Of a DNA stretch of 33,552 bases, positions 1 to 8,134 are shown in pieces. Source of the DNA: Propionibacteriaceae bacterium (lineage in GTDB: Bacteria > Actinomycetota > Actinomycetes > Propionibacteriales > Propionibacteriaceae); assembly GCA_905372155.1 (NCBI GenBank), contig CAJPNZ010000023.1:1-33552 (forward strand), written 5' to 3'. Under the pieces are notes generated by a model, which was given only the letters and a program-made list of their open reading frames with translations, made no database searches and was not told the DNA's origin. Made by a program: the position numbers and the translations under genes. Numbering within the stretch: position 1 is the first letter of the stretch; the number at the start of each line of letters is the position of its first letter.

Positions 1-262
1 GGCAGGTCGTCCGACCCGGATCTTCGGTGCGATCCCCCGACGCCCACCCGCGTCGCGTTCCGCCAGCGCGGCGAGGGTGAGCAGCTGTTTGCGCATCATC
101 AGCAGGTCACCCCAGGCCAGCAGATACCTCAGGGCCTTTCCCAGTACCCGGCCGATGGGGGGCATCCACAACGCCGCGACCAGCCGGCTGCGAAACCCGG
201 TGATCGTTTCGACGCGGTAATTGAGGGTGATCGCACCGAAGATCCGGGTCGGACGACCTGCC
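1..262. repeat. 34-bp perfect inverted repeat at the window edge
   Basis: Bases 1-34 are the exact reverse complement of bases 229-262, with 194 bp between the arms. Both arms lie inside the same minus-strand reading frame. A perfect repeat of coding sequence that ends exactly at base 1 looks more like a fold-back or assembly junction at a contig end than a biological element, but the sequence alone cannot decide. Confidence 0.75.
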
Positions 263-579
263 TTCATCCGCAGCGTCAGCGACTCACCATCGGTGAAGTC
301 CATCAGCTCGAAAATCGTCATGAACGACTGCCCCACCGCGAGATCGGTCAGCGACGGATCGGCCCGTCGCGGACTGCGTCGCCCGAAATTGTCCAGCCAG
401 TCGTAAGAGTACGGAGCGCAACGCATCTGGCACAGCCACAGGAAACCGACCTCCCGCGGCGCTTCCATGGCGACGGCGCGAACCGCGAGTCGCGAGCCGG
501 GCGCGACCTCCGGAGTTGGCAACCCCGCCGGTTCCACGGGCACGCCCCACACCCACGGCAGCCCGTCGCCACGCCCCAT
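1..579 (-). CDS. SRPBCC/polyketide-cyclase-like protein, C-terminus cut by window edge
   Basis: The minus-strand frame is open from an ATG at 579 to the window edge (193 codons, no stop). The start follows a purine-rich stretch (gagaggcggg). Recognisable segments, in order, are FLWLCQMRCAPYSYDWLDN, GRRSPR, VGQSFMTIFEL, LAWGDLLMMRKQLL and TLAALAER. This pattern is common in actinobacterial SRPBCC (START-like) proteins, which bind hydrophobic ligands in a helix-grip fold; the substrate of this one is unknown. The last dozen residues fall inside a 34-bp inverted repeat (1-34 against 229-262), so the true C-terminus is probably not what is read here. The next gene on the plus strand starts 165 bp away and is divergent. 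Family assignment is fairly sure; function is not. Confidence 0.6.
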   Translation of the reverse strand, partial: MGRGDGLPWVWGVPVEPAGLPTPEVAPGSRLAVRAVAMEAPREVGFLWLCQMRCAPYSYDWLDNFGRRSPRRADPSLTDLAVGQSFMTIFELMDFTDGESLTLRMKAGRPTRIFGAITLNYRVETITGFRSRLVAALWMPPIGRVLGKALRYLLAWGDLLMMRKQLLTLAALAERDAGGRRGIAPKIRVGRPA

Positions 580-662
580 CGCACCCGCCTCTCAAGTTAC
601 TGAAGGGAAACTCAAATATTACAGACCCCGCTCCGAGGCGACGGCGGAACCGGAGCTCAGGT

Positions 663-726
663 CCTGGCAGAAACGGAACTGGGAGCCTGGCAAAAACGGA
701 GTTCCCGACCCGGCAGTTCCGGAACT
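663..726 (+). promoter_or_regulatory. Direct repeat plus palindrome upstream of the ATPase gene
   Basis: An 18-nt unit starting cctggca occurs at 663-680 and again at 686-703 with three mismatches. It is followed by the perfect palindrome AGTTCCGGAACT at 715-726, 17 bp before the ATPase start at 744. The arrangement suits an operator for autoregulation, but this is inference; no regulator can be named. Confidence 0.3.
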
Positions 727-743
727 CGACTAGGATTCACGAC

Positions 744-2000
744 ATGGAAGGCCTTGTCGAGCGCAGAATCCTCCCAATCGCCATCGAGCGCTGCGAGGAG
801 AGCCCCGTTGTGCTCCTCGAAGGCCCCCGAACCGTCGGGAAGTCCACCCTTCTGCGGACCATGGCCGAGCGCCTCGGCGGGGAGGTTCTCGACCTCGACG
901 ACCTTGCTGTCCGCGCGGCCGTGGCACGCGACCCGGCCATGATGATCGACGCTCCCGGTTCGGTGTTGATTGACGAGTACCAGCACGCCCCGGCCGTATT
1001 GGACGCCATCAAGGCGCGACTCAACCGTTCGAGCCGCCCCGGACAGTTCGTCCTGACGGGATCGGCCCGTCACGAATCCCTTCCCCGCGCGGCACAGGCA
1101 TTAACGGGTCGCCTACAACGCCTGCAGGTGCTTCCCTTGTCGCAGGCCGAGATCGAACGCTCGAACGGCGACCTGCTCACGTCCCTCCTGAACGAACCCC
1201 AGGCACCAACCGTCTCGTCGGCATCGACGACGACCCGCCGGGACTACGTCGAACGGATCGTGCGCGGCGGCTTTCCCCTCGCCCTGGCGGCGCGCACCAC
1301 GATGGCCCGTTCGCGTTGGTTCGACGAGTGGACACGGCTCACCCTGGAACGCGATGTCCAGGAACTTTCCCGCATCCGGCAGGCCCGCACCCTGCCGGTC
1401 GTCCTTGATCGGCTCGCCGGGCAGACCTCGCAGATCTTCAGCGGAGCGCAACTCGCGGACGGCCTGGGAATTGACGAGAAAACGGCTCGCGATTACGTCC
1501 GTCTGCTGGAGGCCGTGTTCCTGGTCCGGTTGCTTCCACCGTGGGACCGGACTCTCACGAAACGGACCACGGCCCGCCCGAAGGTGAATTTCATCGACCC
1601 CGGTGTGGCGGCCCGGCTCCTGCGGCTGTCGCCGGACAAGCTGGCCCGCAGGGACCCCACCGTCCTGACGCAGTTCGGCCACCTGCTGGAAACGTTCGTC
1701 GTCTCGGAGATCCTGGCGCAGGCCACATGGACGGAGCAGATCGTCTCCGTGGGACACTGGCGGACCCGCGACGGCATCGAGGTCGATCTCGTTCTCGAAA
1801 CCGACGACGGACGCGTGGTGGCCTTCGAAATCAAATCGGCAAGCAGAGTGGGCGGAGAAGACCTCAGTGGGCTGCGGAAACTCCGCGACGTGCTGGGTGC
1901 CGGTTTCGCCGCGGGGGTCGCGCTGTACACCGGAACCCGGAGCTATACCCACGAGGATCGCATCCACATCATGCCCGTGGACCGCCTCTGGCACCCGTGA
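744..2000 (+). CDS. ATP-binding protein of the AAA_14/DUF4143 family
   Basis: The 418-residue product has a Walker A motif (GPRTVGKST, residues 27-35), a Walker B motif (VLIDEYQ, 74-80) and an FVLTGSAR sensor-like segment (102-109), followed by the C-terminal DUF4143 region. Near residue 342 the pattern GIEVDLVLE...VAFEIK resembles a PD-(D/E)xK nuclease core, as is usual in this family. The ATG at 744 is chosen because the protein then begins with the family-typical ERRILP segment; an upstream extension in the same frame (from 516) has no such similarity and crosses the repeat and palindrome. These ATPases are common in archaea and bacteria and their role is poorly known; a DNA-related or TA-like role is often suspected. 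No partner gene is adjacent. Confidence 0.85.
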   Translation: MEGLVERRILPIAIERCEESPVVLLEGPRTVGKSTLLRTMAERLGGEVLDLDDLAVRAAVARDPAMMIDAPGSVLIDEYQHAPAVLDAIKARLNRSSRPGQFVLTGSARHESLPRAAQALTGRLQRLQVLPLSQAEIERSNGDLLTSLLNEPQAPTVSSASTTTRRDYVERIVRGGFPLALAARTTMARSRWFDEWTRLTLERDVQELSRIRQARTLPVVLDRLAGQTSQIFSGAQLADGLGIDEKTARDYVRLLEAVFLVRLLPPWDRTLTKRTTARPKVNFIDPGVAARLLRLSPDKLARRDPTVLTQFGHLLETFVVSEILAQATWTEQIVSVGHWRTRDGIEVDLVLETDDGRVVAFEIKSASRVGGEDLSGLRKLRDVLGAGFAAGVALYTGTRSYTHEDRIHIMPVDRLWHP

Positions 2001-2069
2001 CCACACGCCGCGAGGTCGCAGTTCCCTCCACAACCACGGTTCGGCTGCAGGAGGTCGACAAAGTCGGTT

Positions 2070-2381
2070 TACGTGGATTGGGTGTGTAGTAATTTGTTGG
2101 CTCGTGTAGGGCGTTTTGCCACGGCTCTGATGGTGGCGCTGGGGGCGTCGGGGGCGTGGAAGATGCGGATGGGGCTGATGGCCAGATCGCGTAGGGTGGC
2201 CATGTTCTGAGGACCGTTGGCGGCACATAGCTGGCGGCGCTCCTTCGACGATACCGGTACGCGTGTACATCCAGGATGTCAGGCGGGCATTGAGATCGCC
2301 TGGACCCAGGCTCTGAAACACCCTGCGAACGGGTGGTGTGCCCCAGATCACCGTCAGGCTCCGGCACCCCGCCCTCACCCA
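2070..2381 (-). pseudogene. Internally deleted ISAs1-family transposase remnant
   Basis: Two pieces in different frames abut near 2241. The upstream piece (about 2381-2241) contains PPVRRVFQSLGPGDLN and LTSWMYTRTGIVEG, resembling the N-terminal half of ISAs1 (DDE_Tnp_1-associated) transposases. The downstream piece (2242-2070) contains ANGPQNMATLRDLAI, which matches the very conserved GP-NMA-LRN-AI C-terminal signature, and ends at a TAA. The catalytic centre between them is missing, so this is a non-functional relic formed by an internal deletion plus frame change. No target duplication was identified. Two 77-bp repeats lie just beyond the truncated N-terminal end. Confidence 0.6.
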
Positions 2382-2399
2382 CCGACTTTGCCGACCCTG

Positions 2400-2476
2400 A
2401 GGCTTATTCATGGCCATCCTCAAGCATGCTCTGACCAAGGGTTTCGCTGGCCGACGTACTGCCCGTGAACAAGCCT
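2400..2476 (+). repeat. 77-bp inverted-repeat element, copy A
   Basis: The ends form 14-nt imperfect inverted repeats (aggcttattcatgg against cccgtgaacaagcct). A second copy of exactly 77 bp follows after a 21-bp spacer. The element resembles a MITE- or REP-like unit lying beside an IS relic. It has no coding potential. All 15 differences from copy B are transitions. Confidence 0.6.
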
Positions 2477-2497
2477 CCCTGCATCGGTAGTATATTG

Positions 2498-2574
2498 AGG
2501 TTTATTCACGGCCATCCTCAAGTGTGCTCTGACTAGGGATTTCGCTGGCTGATGCGCCGCCCATGAATAAACCT
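2498..2574 (+). repeat. 77-bp inverted-repeat element, copy B
   Basis: Same orientation as copy A. The terminal arms are aggtttattcacgg and ccatgaataaacct, which pair over 13 of 14 positions. The position-4/position-74 pair is C-G in copy A and T-A in copy B, a compensatory change. The copy ends 42 bp before the CPBP gene, so it may affect that gene's 5' region. Confidence 0.6.
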
Positions 2575-2616
2575 CATTGATTACAGTAGCGAAAACCGAG
2601 TAAGAAATATCATAGT

Positions 2617-3369
2617 ATGCGATCGGAATCCAGTCAGCATCAAACGCTAAAACTACTAACTATCAACATACTATTTATATCTCTCTGGCTCATAACCTTA
2701 CTCAACCCAGAGAGACTGAAGGCGTTGTGGCTTGTAGTCGTGCTGCCGCTAGCGATCATCTTTATTATTAAAAATAAAAATACATCCAGGCATGATATTT
2801 TTGCAGGGATCGCCCTGGGCTGTTTAGCCATGCCATCTCATGCTGTTTTGGGAGCATGTTCTATTGTTGCGTACATCGGAGGCGCCAGCGTCTTTAAGAA
2901 AAGCAAAAACAAGATCCTCTTGTTCAAGGCCGCCAACATAAAAGAGGTAATGAAAACGGTCGGCATCGCGGTAATCGCAGGAGTGACGCTGGCAGTTATC
3001 AATATCCTCTTGGCAAAATCCGCCATGGAATTTAATTTTTCGATCGAACTCGAGTGGTTCCTGCGTGCGATCAAGGCTGGCGTGTCAGAAGAGATCATTT
3101 TTCGTTTCTTTTTCTTTGCGCTGAGCGTTTACTGCATCAAGGATGGGGCGTTATCAAAGTTCGATAATTTTTTGTGCTATGCCATTATGGTACTGCCACA
3201 CGTCTTGATACATTTTGACGCAACGACTTTCACATTGAGCAGCGTCGTAGTGTTGGCACTGTTGTTTGGATTGCCGTTTGCCATTATGCAACGAAAGCGT
3301 GATTTGAGCTCTGCAATCGGAGCTCATGCGCTGGTCGATGCAGTACGATTTTGCGTGTTTGGGACGTAG
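2617..3369 (+). CDS. CPBP-family (CAAX/Abi) intramembrane metalloprotease
   Basis: A 250-residue, strongly hydrophobic protein with several membrane segments. The three family motifs are visible: EE at 158-159 followed by R163 (EEIIFRFFFF), a His-containing helix (HVLIHF, 195-200) and HALVD (237-241). These residues form the glutamate/histidine active site of the Rce1/CPBP family. Members process prenylated proteins in eukaryotes; in bacteria many act in bacteriocin immunity or maturation, or in phage defence. The gene is clearly more AT-rich than its neighbours (many AAA, ATA, TTT and TTA codons), suggesting transfer from a lower-GC donor, and it sits between repeats and an antitoxin remnant. 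No obvious substrate gene is next to it. Confidence 0.8.
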   Translation: MRSESSQHQTLKLLTINILFISLWLITLLNPERLKALWLVVVLPLAIIFIIKNKNTSRHDIFAGIALGCLAMPSHAVLGACSIVAYIGGASVFKKSKNKILLFKAANIKEVMKTVGIAVIAGVTLAVINILLAKSAMEFNFSIELEWFLRAIKAGVSEEIIFRFFFFALSVYCIKDGALSKFDNFLCYAIMVLPHVLIHFDATTFTLSSVVVLALLFGLPFAIMQRKRDLSSAIGAHALVDAVRFCVFGT

Positions 3370-3466
3370 TCTATTCTTATCTCAGCCAGCACCAAATTCC
3401 CCGTTGGCCGCCGACAAACGCTCGGCCAGTTCGTCGGTGTGCGCAGCCAGGCCGGCAGAAGAAACC

Positions 3467-3586
3467 TTACCCCTGGGGATCAAGAACGATCTTGCGATCA
3501 CCGAAGATGACGATGACCTCGACAGTGCCACCGAGCGCCTCGACATAGGCCTTGAGCGTGGCAAGACCAGAACGCTCGATAGGGGA
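3467..3586 (-). pseudogene. C-terminal remnant of an XRE-type antitoxin
   Basis: The minus-strand segment reads ATLKAYVEALGGTVEV followed by VIFGDRKIVLDP and a stop. This is the usual C-terminal tail of HigA/XRE-type helix-turn-helix antitoxins (recognition helix, then a -L--YVEALGG-L-- strand). The N-terminal DNA-binding domain is absent upstream, and no toxin gene is seen. It is read as a decayed fragment. Nothing else is seen between the CPBP stop (3369) and the symporter start (3677). Confidence 0.45.
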
Positions 3587-3676
3587 CGGCCAGCTGACGT
3601 GGCACCAGACGTTGGGCGATGCAGACACTTTTGGAACCCGGTCCACCTCGCTGCACTCATCCACTACGGTTCAGGA

Positions 3677-4900
3677 ATGAGCACAGAGAAGAGCACCGGG
3701 TTCAGGTTCGGGGTCCTGCCCCGGATCGTGGTTGCCATTGCGCTGGGGATCCTGCTGGGATCGCTCCTACCCACCTGGGCCACCCGGATCTTCGTCACCT
3801 TCAACGACATCTTCGGCCAGTTCCTGAGCTTCTCCATCCCGCTGATCATCGTCGGGTTGATCACCCCGGCCATCGGGGAGCTGGGACGCGGCGCCGGCAA
3901 GTGGCTGGCACTGACCGCCGGCCTCGCCTACGCCTCCACCCTCATCGCCGGGCTGATGGGGCTCGGCGCGTCCCTGCTGGTGCTGCCCCAGGTGCTGCCC
4001 ACCGAGACGGGCGCCCTCAGCAACCCGGAGGACGCCCTGCTCAAGCCCTACTTCTCCATCCAGATACCGCCGTTGTTCGGGGTCATGACCGCCCTCATCC
4101 TGGCCTTCGTCATCGGCGTGGCGCTCACCACCATCGAGGGCAGGGCGCTGCGCACCGGATTCGAGGAGTTCCGGGACATCGTCAACCTCGTGATCTCCAA
4201 GATCATCATCCCGCTGCTGCCGATCTACATCTTCGGCATCTTCCTCAACATGACCCAGGGCGGCCAGGTGCTCATCGTCATCGCCACCTTCCTGGGTGTG
4301 GTGGTGTTCGTGTTCATCCTCACCTGGATCATGTTGCTGCTCCAGTACCTCGCCGCCGGGGCCGTCACCGGGCGCAATCCGTTCCGGATGCTGGGCACCA
4401 TGCTGCCCGCCTATCTCACCGCACTGGGAACGTCGTCGTCGGCGGCGACGATCCCCGTCACGCTGCGGCAGTCGATCAAGTCGGGAACCTCGGAGCCGGT
4501 GGCGTCGTTCGCGATCCCGCTGTGCGCCACCATCCACCTGGCCGGTTCGACCATCAAGATCACCTGCTTCTCCCTGGCCGTGATGATGCTCTCCGGCATC
4601 CCCATCGACCCGGTGCTGATGATCGGGTTCATCTGCATGCTCGGCGTCATGATGGTCGCCGCCCCGGGTGTTCCCGGCGGCGCGATCGTCACCGCCGCGG
4701 GTCTGTTGCAGTCGATGCTCGGGTTCAACGAGGCGCAGGTCGGCCTGATGATCGCCACCTACATCGCCATTGACTCCTTCGGCACCGCCACCAACGTCAC
4801 CGGCGACGGGGCCATCGCAGCCATCGTCGACCGCATCATCTCCCGTCGTCACCGGCAAGGGATCCCTCAGGACCCCACCCCCGAAACATCCGAGGCGTAG
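3677..4900 (+). CDS. Dicarboxylate/amino acid:cation symporter (DAACS family)
   Basis: A 407-residue membrane transporter of the SLC1/DAACS type. Family landmarks are the serine-rich re-entrant loop GTSSSAATIP, the GSTIKITCF helix in the place of the NMDGT-like segment, GVPGGAIV (second re-entrant loop) and IDSFGTATNVTGD near the end, in the place of the ligand-binding D---T--NV-GD helix. It should import a dicarboxylate or acidic/neutral amino acid with Na+ or H+. The ATG at 3677 is chosen because the upstream extension (to 3326) overlaps the CPBP end and is not transporter-like. The final ~20 residues are a hydrophilic cytoplasmic tail. It appears monocistronic and converges with the next gene. 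Confidence 0.88.
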   Translation: MSTEKSTGFRFGVLPRIVVAIALGILLGSLLPTWATRIFVTFNDIFGQFLSFSIPLIIVGLITPAIGELGRGAGKWLALTAGLAYASTLIAGLMGLGASLLVLPQVLPTETGALSNPEDALLKPYFSIQIPPLFGVMTALILAFVIGVALTTIEGRALRTGFEEFRDIVNLVISKIIIPLLPIYIFGIFLNMTQGGQVLIVIATFLGVVVFVFILTWIMLLLQYLAAGAVTGRNPFRMLGTMLPAYLTALGTSSSAATIPVTLRQSIKSGTSEPVASFAIPLCATIHLAGSTIKITCFSLAVMMLSGIPIDPVLMIGFICMLGVMMVAAPGVPGGAIVTAAGLLQSMLGFNEAQVGLMIATYIAIDSFGTATNVTGDGAIAAIVDRIISRRHRQGIPQDPTPETSEA

Positions 4901-4941
4901 CGGGGTAGCCCTGCAAATGTCGATGCCCGGCTACAGGACCG

Positions 4942-5694
4942 TCACACCGGAGCCTGTGGCGTCCTGTGTCTCCGGCCCGTCAGCATCATCACAAAAATTG
5001 CCAGCCCCGTCATGTAGGGAAATGACGCCACGGGTGCCATCCAGATGGCAGGAACGACAACGATCCCGACGCCGATCCCGATGAGGAGACGAACAGGTCG
5101 GGATCGCCCCTGGAGATACGACAGTCCATCGGTGACGATGCTCACCGCAATCAACGTCACCGGTGTCGCGCACAGCAACAACGGCACGAAGAGCTGGCCG
5201 GCCAGGGGAACGGGCTGGTGGGCATCGGCTGCATCGAAACCGATGCTCCAGGACACCCACGCCAGACTCACAGCCGCGGACGCCAACGCCCCGACACAAG
5301 CCGCCAGCAGAGCATGGGGCTCCGGCAGGAAACCACGTTCCCGTACCGCCGCTACGAGCGCGATGACGAGCAGGACGGGAGCAGCTGCCACGACCTGTGG
5401 CACGACCAGATCCGAAATCCAGGCAATCGGTTCCCACAAAGCGACGAACAACCAGAGCACTCTGCAGGCAGTCATAACGATCGCGATGATCGCGAGCCGC
5501 CAAGCCAGAGCAGCATCCAGCCGCATCCCGACCCCATGGGCGAAGGCCGACCAGCGCTCTCCCCGCGACGGGCCGGTGCGACCGCATCGCTCGGCCTCGT
5601 CGAGCATCACCCCCAGCAGTGCATCGCCGTTGCGTTCCCGCCACGGTTTTGGATACCACCGCAACAGCTTCCGGTACCTTGGTTCGTCGGTCAT
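4942..5694 (-). CDS. Multi-pass membrane protein of unknown function, coupled to padR
   Basis: A 250-residue protein. The N-terminal cytosolic part (RYRKLLRWYPKPWRERNGD) is a pattern common in actinobacterial membrane proteins encoded beside PadR regulators. It is followed by about five or six hydrophobic segments (near residues 65-90, 92-113, 127-150, 164-187, 203-222 and 225-240). Its ATG (5694) starts one base after the padR stop codon, so the two are almost certainly co-transcribed, with padR first. By analogy with other PadR-linked genes it may respond to membrane stress or be the regulated target. No catalytic motif is visible. Confidence 0.7.
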   Translation of the reverse strand: MTDEPRYRKLLRWYPKPWRERNGDALLGVMLDEAERCGRTGPSRGERWSAFAHGVGMRLDAALAWRLAIIAIVMTACRVLWLFVALWEPIAWISDLVVPQVVAAAPVLLVIALVAAVRERGFLPEPHALLAACVGALASAAVSLAWVSWSIGFDAADAHQPVPLAGQLFVPLLLCATPVTLIAVSIVTDGLSYLQGRSRPVRLLIGIGVGIVVVPAIWMAPVASFPYMTGLAIFVMMLTGRRHRTPQAPV

Positions 5695-5695
5695 G

Positions 5696-6040
5696 TCACG
5701 CCCCGGTCAGCCGCGGCGCCGTCTGTCCCCACGCAGGCCCCAGATTGGCGCGCGCCGTCCGTGCGGACCGCTCCAGCACGGTGGTTTCCGCACCCAGGAG
5801 ACGCTTCCCGTCCTCGGTGATGCGGTAGTAACGCCGCACGCGACCGTCGACGATCTCCTCCCCGTCCTGCTGGATCGATCCGTCGCGTTCGAGCCGCTCC
5901 AGGGCGGCGTAGAGAGTGGTCGGTTTGAGGGTGACGAGGCCCTCGGAGGACAGGGCAGCCTCCCGCATGATCTGGTACCCGTGGCAACGCCCGCCCGCGA
6001 GCACCGCCAGAATCCAGAACGCCGGTCGTGACATGGACAT
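5696..6040 (-). CDS. PadR-family transcriptional regulator
   Basis: A 114-residue winged-helix protein. It carries the PadR signature: an N-terminal helix (RPAFWILAVLAGGRCHGYQI), the recognition region LKPTTLYAALERLERDG and the wing GRVRRYYRITEDGKRLL. The start at 6040 (MSMSRPAFW) is preferred over an in-frame upstream ATG at 6058, which would add residues inside an apparent operator (6047-6073). Such small PadR proteins typically repress their own operon; the downstream partner here is the membrane protein at 4942-5694. Confidence 0.88.
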   Translation of the reverse strand: MSMSRPAFWILAVLAGGRCHGYQIMREAALSSEGLVTLKPTTLYAALERLERDGSIQQDGEEIVDGRVRRYYRITEDGKRLLGAETTVLERSARTARANLGPAWGQTAPRLTGA

Positions 6041-6046
6041 GCGAAC

Positions 6047-6073
6047 AGCATATTCCATGAACAGGCATATGCT
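6047..6073. promoter_or_regulatory. Probable PadR operator (inverted repeat agcatat-N13-atatgct)
   Basis: Perfect 7-bp arms lie at 6047-6053 and 6067-6073, directly upstream of the padR start. Location and symmetry suggest autorepression; binding is inferred. The rest of 6074-6227 holds nothing I can identify. Confidence 0.5.
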
Positions 6074-6227
6074 GAGATCTGGGTGTTTGGCGATCGCGGT
6101 TGCGCAGCACTCGAATCGCTTCCAAGGACCGCACGGGCCACTTTCCGCGTTGAGTGCCGCACAACCGTGATGTTCGGGGCCGAGCCGCTGCCGCGTCTGC
6201 GCCAGCGGGATCAGCGACCCCTCATGG

Positions 6228-7961
6228 TCACCAGCTGAGGCCGGTGCCGACCGGGATGGACCCCTCCGAGGTCGGGATCGCGACCGGCAGTTTGCCCTCC
6301 GGCTTCTGCCCGCCGGTGATGATCGTGGCCAGCGGGGTCGCCATCAGCGACTGGTCGGAGTAGGTGCACAGCGCCGCGGCGGAACCGTAGCGACCCACGT
6401 CGTACGGGTTTCCGACCGCCACCGCGATCACCTTGCGACCCGCGCCCTGGAGGGTATTCACGAGGTCGGCCTGCTCCGTGTGCTCAGCGACGTTGTAGGT
6501 CAGCACGACGACGGCGTCCACCGACCCGGCTGCCTGCTGCACCTGGGCGGCCTGGTCTGCGGTGGGATGGTCGTCGAAGGTCACGACCGACACGTTCGCC
6601 CCGGTCTTTCCGAGGGCCTCGCCGAACTCCTTGACGAAACCGGCACGGGAGCCGACGACGAGCACCTTCGACCCGCTCGCGGACAGCGGCAGCACGTTGT
6701 CGTTGCGCACCAAGGTGATGGCCCGGGTCGCCACCCTGTCGACCGCCTGGCGAGTGCCCTCACCACCGATGTTGCGGAGGTCCTCCTCCTCGCGCGGACC
6801 CTGGGAGTACTTCATGCGCAGCACCCGCTTGGCCTTGCGGTCGATGTCCTGCTCCGTGAGCCTGCCGGAACCCACCGCCGCGACGACGGCAGCGTGCGCG
6901 ACGCGCGGATCGGCCGACATCAGGAGCTGGTCGGCACCCGCTTCGAGGGCCATGACGGCAAGTTCGGCGTCACCGTAGCGCTGCCGCAGGGAGGGTTCGG
7001 TGAGCGCGTCGGTGATGACGATGCCGCCGTAGCGGAACTCCTTGCGCAGGATCCCGGTGATGATGGGGGCGCTGAGGGAGGCCGGGAGACCCGACGGGTC
7101 GAGGGCGGGAGCGACGATATGTCCGACGAGCACCGTGTTCACATAGCTGGTGTTGGTGAGCTGCTTGAACGGCACGGCATCGATCCGGTCCCAGTCCTCA
7201 CGCGAGTGGTTGAGCACCGGCAGGCCATCAGGCCCCTGGGTGACGTCTCCGCCCCCGGGGAATCTCTGAATGCCCGACAGGATGGGGCCACCCAGCTGCG
7301 CGCCGTCGACGAAGTTGCGCACCCGCCGGGTGACGATGTCGGGATCGGAGCCGTGGGAGCGCACTCCCCGAACCGGATTCCCGGGATTGGACTCCACGTC
7401 GGCGACGATTCCCAGGTAGGAGTTGATTCCCAGGACTCCGGCTTCCTTGGGTTGGTAATCGTTGATACCCCACCCGATGGCGACGCTCCCCTGGACGGCC
7501 CCGAAGGCCATCTCGTTGGGGAACTCCGTGATCGGGATTCCCTGGGCCCGCAGCTCGTTGCCGGAGCGCGTGGTCACCACCTGCAGTGCGGGTCGACCGC
7601 CCTGCATGGCCGCGTTCTGCAACGCATTCGTGAAATCCTGGACCTTCTTCGCCGACCCCCCGAAGTCGCCCGTCTCAGAGGTGATGACGACGCCTCCAAG
7701 ACGTAGCTGCTGCACCACGTCGACGGGTCGGGCCACCCCGTAGAGGGCCTCGTTGCGCGAGTCCGCCTCGGTGGCGCTCGTGCCATGGATGTGCTGGACG
7801 AATAGCTGGCTCACCTTGTCCTCGAGTGACATCGTCGCCAGTAGCTTCGTTGCGAATTCCGCATCCGGACTTTCCTCGGCCCTGGTGGGCAGACTGACTG
7901 CGGCTGCGGCGAGCGCTCCGGCCCCTGCGCCGAGCAGCACACGACGGGAAACGGTGGACAT
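6228..7961 (-). CDS. Tat-exported glycoside hydrolase family 3-like protein with degenerate active-site motifs
   Basis: A 577-residue protein. It starts with a twin-arginine signal (VSRRVLLGAGAG, residues 4-15; hydrophobic to ~25; likely cleavage after TRA, 28). A GH3 N-terminal TIM-barrel-like domain (about 33-365) and a C-terminal sandwich-like domain (about 400-577) follow. The ATG at 7961 has GAGGAG five bases upstream, so it is preferred to the GTG at 7967. The Asp in ITDAL (318) sits where the GH3 nucleophile is expected. However, the usual DQEGGRV substrate motif is replaced by TRSGNEL (131-137) and the usual KHFPGHGD by QRFPGGGD (232-239). The protein may be a beta-N-acetylhexosaminidase relative with altered or lost activity acting outside the membrane. 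Confidence 0.85.
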   Translation of the reverse strand: MSTVSRRVLLGAGAGALAAAAVSLPTRAEESPDAEFATKLLATMSLEDKVSQLFVQHIHGTSATEADSRNEALYGVARPVDVVQQLRLGGVVITSETGDFGGSAKKVQDFTNALQNAAMQGGRPALQVVTTRSGNELRAQGIPITEFPNEMAFGAVQGSVAIGWGINDYQPKEAGVLGINSYLGIVADVESNPGNPVRGVRSHGSDPDIVTRRVRNFVDGAQLGGPILSGIQRFPGGGDVTQGPDGLPVLNHSREDWDRIDAVPFKQLTNTSYVNTVLVGHIVAPALDPSGLPASLSAPIITGILRKEFRYGGIVITDALTEPSLRQRYGDAELAVMALEAGADQLLMSADPRVAHAAVVAAVGSGRLTEQDIDRKAKRVLRMKYSQGPREEEDLRNIGGEGTRQAVDRVATRAITLVRNDNVLPLSASGSKVLVVGSRAGFVKEFGEALGKTGANVSVVTFDDHPTADQAAQVQQAAGSVDAVVVLTYNVAEHTEQADLVNTLQGAGRKVIAVAVGNPYDVGRYGSAAALCTYSDQSLMATPLATIITGGQKPEGKLPVAIPTSEGSIPVGTGLSW

Positions 7962-8134
7962 ATCCACTCCTCTTGGTTGCGAACCCCGATCTCCGGGGCC
8001 CTGGATGTTGCGCCTCCCCCGAGGCCTGGCCTCCAGTCGTCACGCTGCCACAATTCGGAGGTAATTGAAAGAGCAACCATCGGGGTGTCTCAGGAACCGG
8101 ACGCTTTCGATGCCTCTGGATCTTCCGGTCCGTC

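Noticed and set aside
1113..2438. 441-residue minus-strand open frame opposite the ATPase gene
   Set aside because: It is the shadow of the high-GC ATPase gene; it lacks domain patterns, and its only recognisable part (around 2241-2381) is the IS remnant.
3767..4858. 363-residue minus-strand frame rich in Asp, Gly and His opposite the symporter
   Set aside because: Low-complexity antisense artefact of a membrane-protein gene in high-GC DNA.
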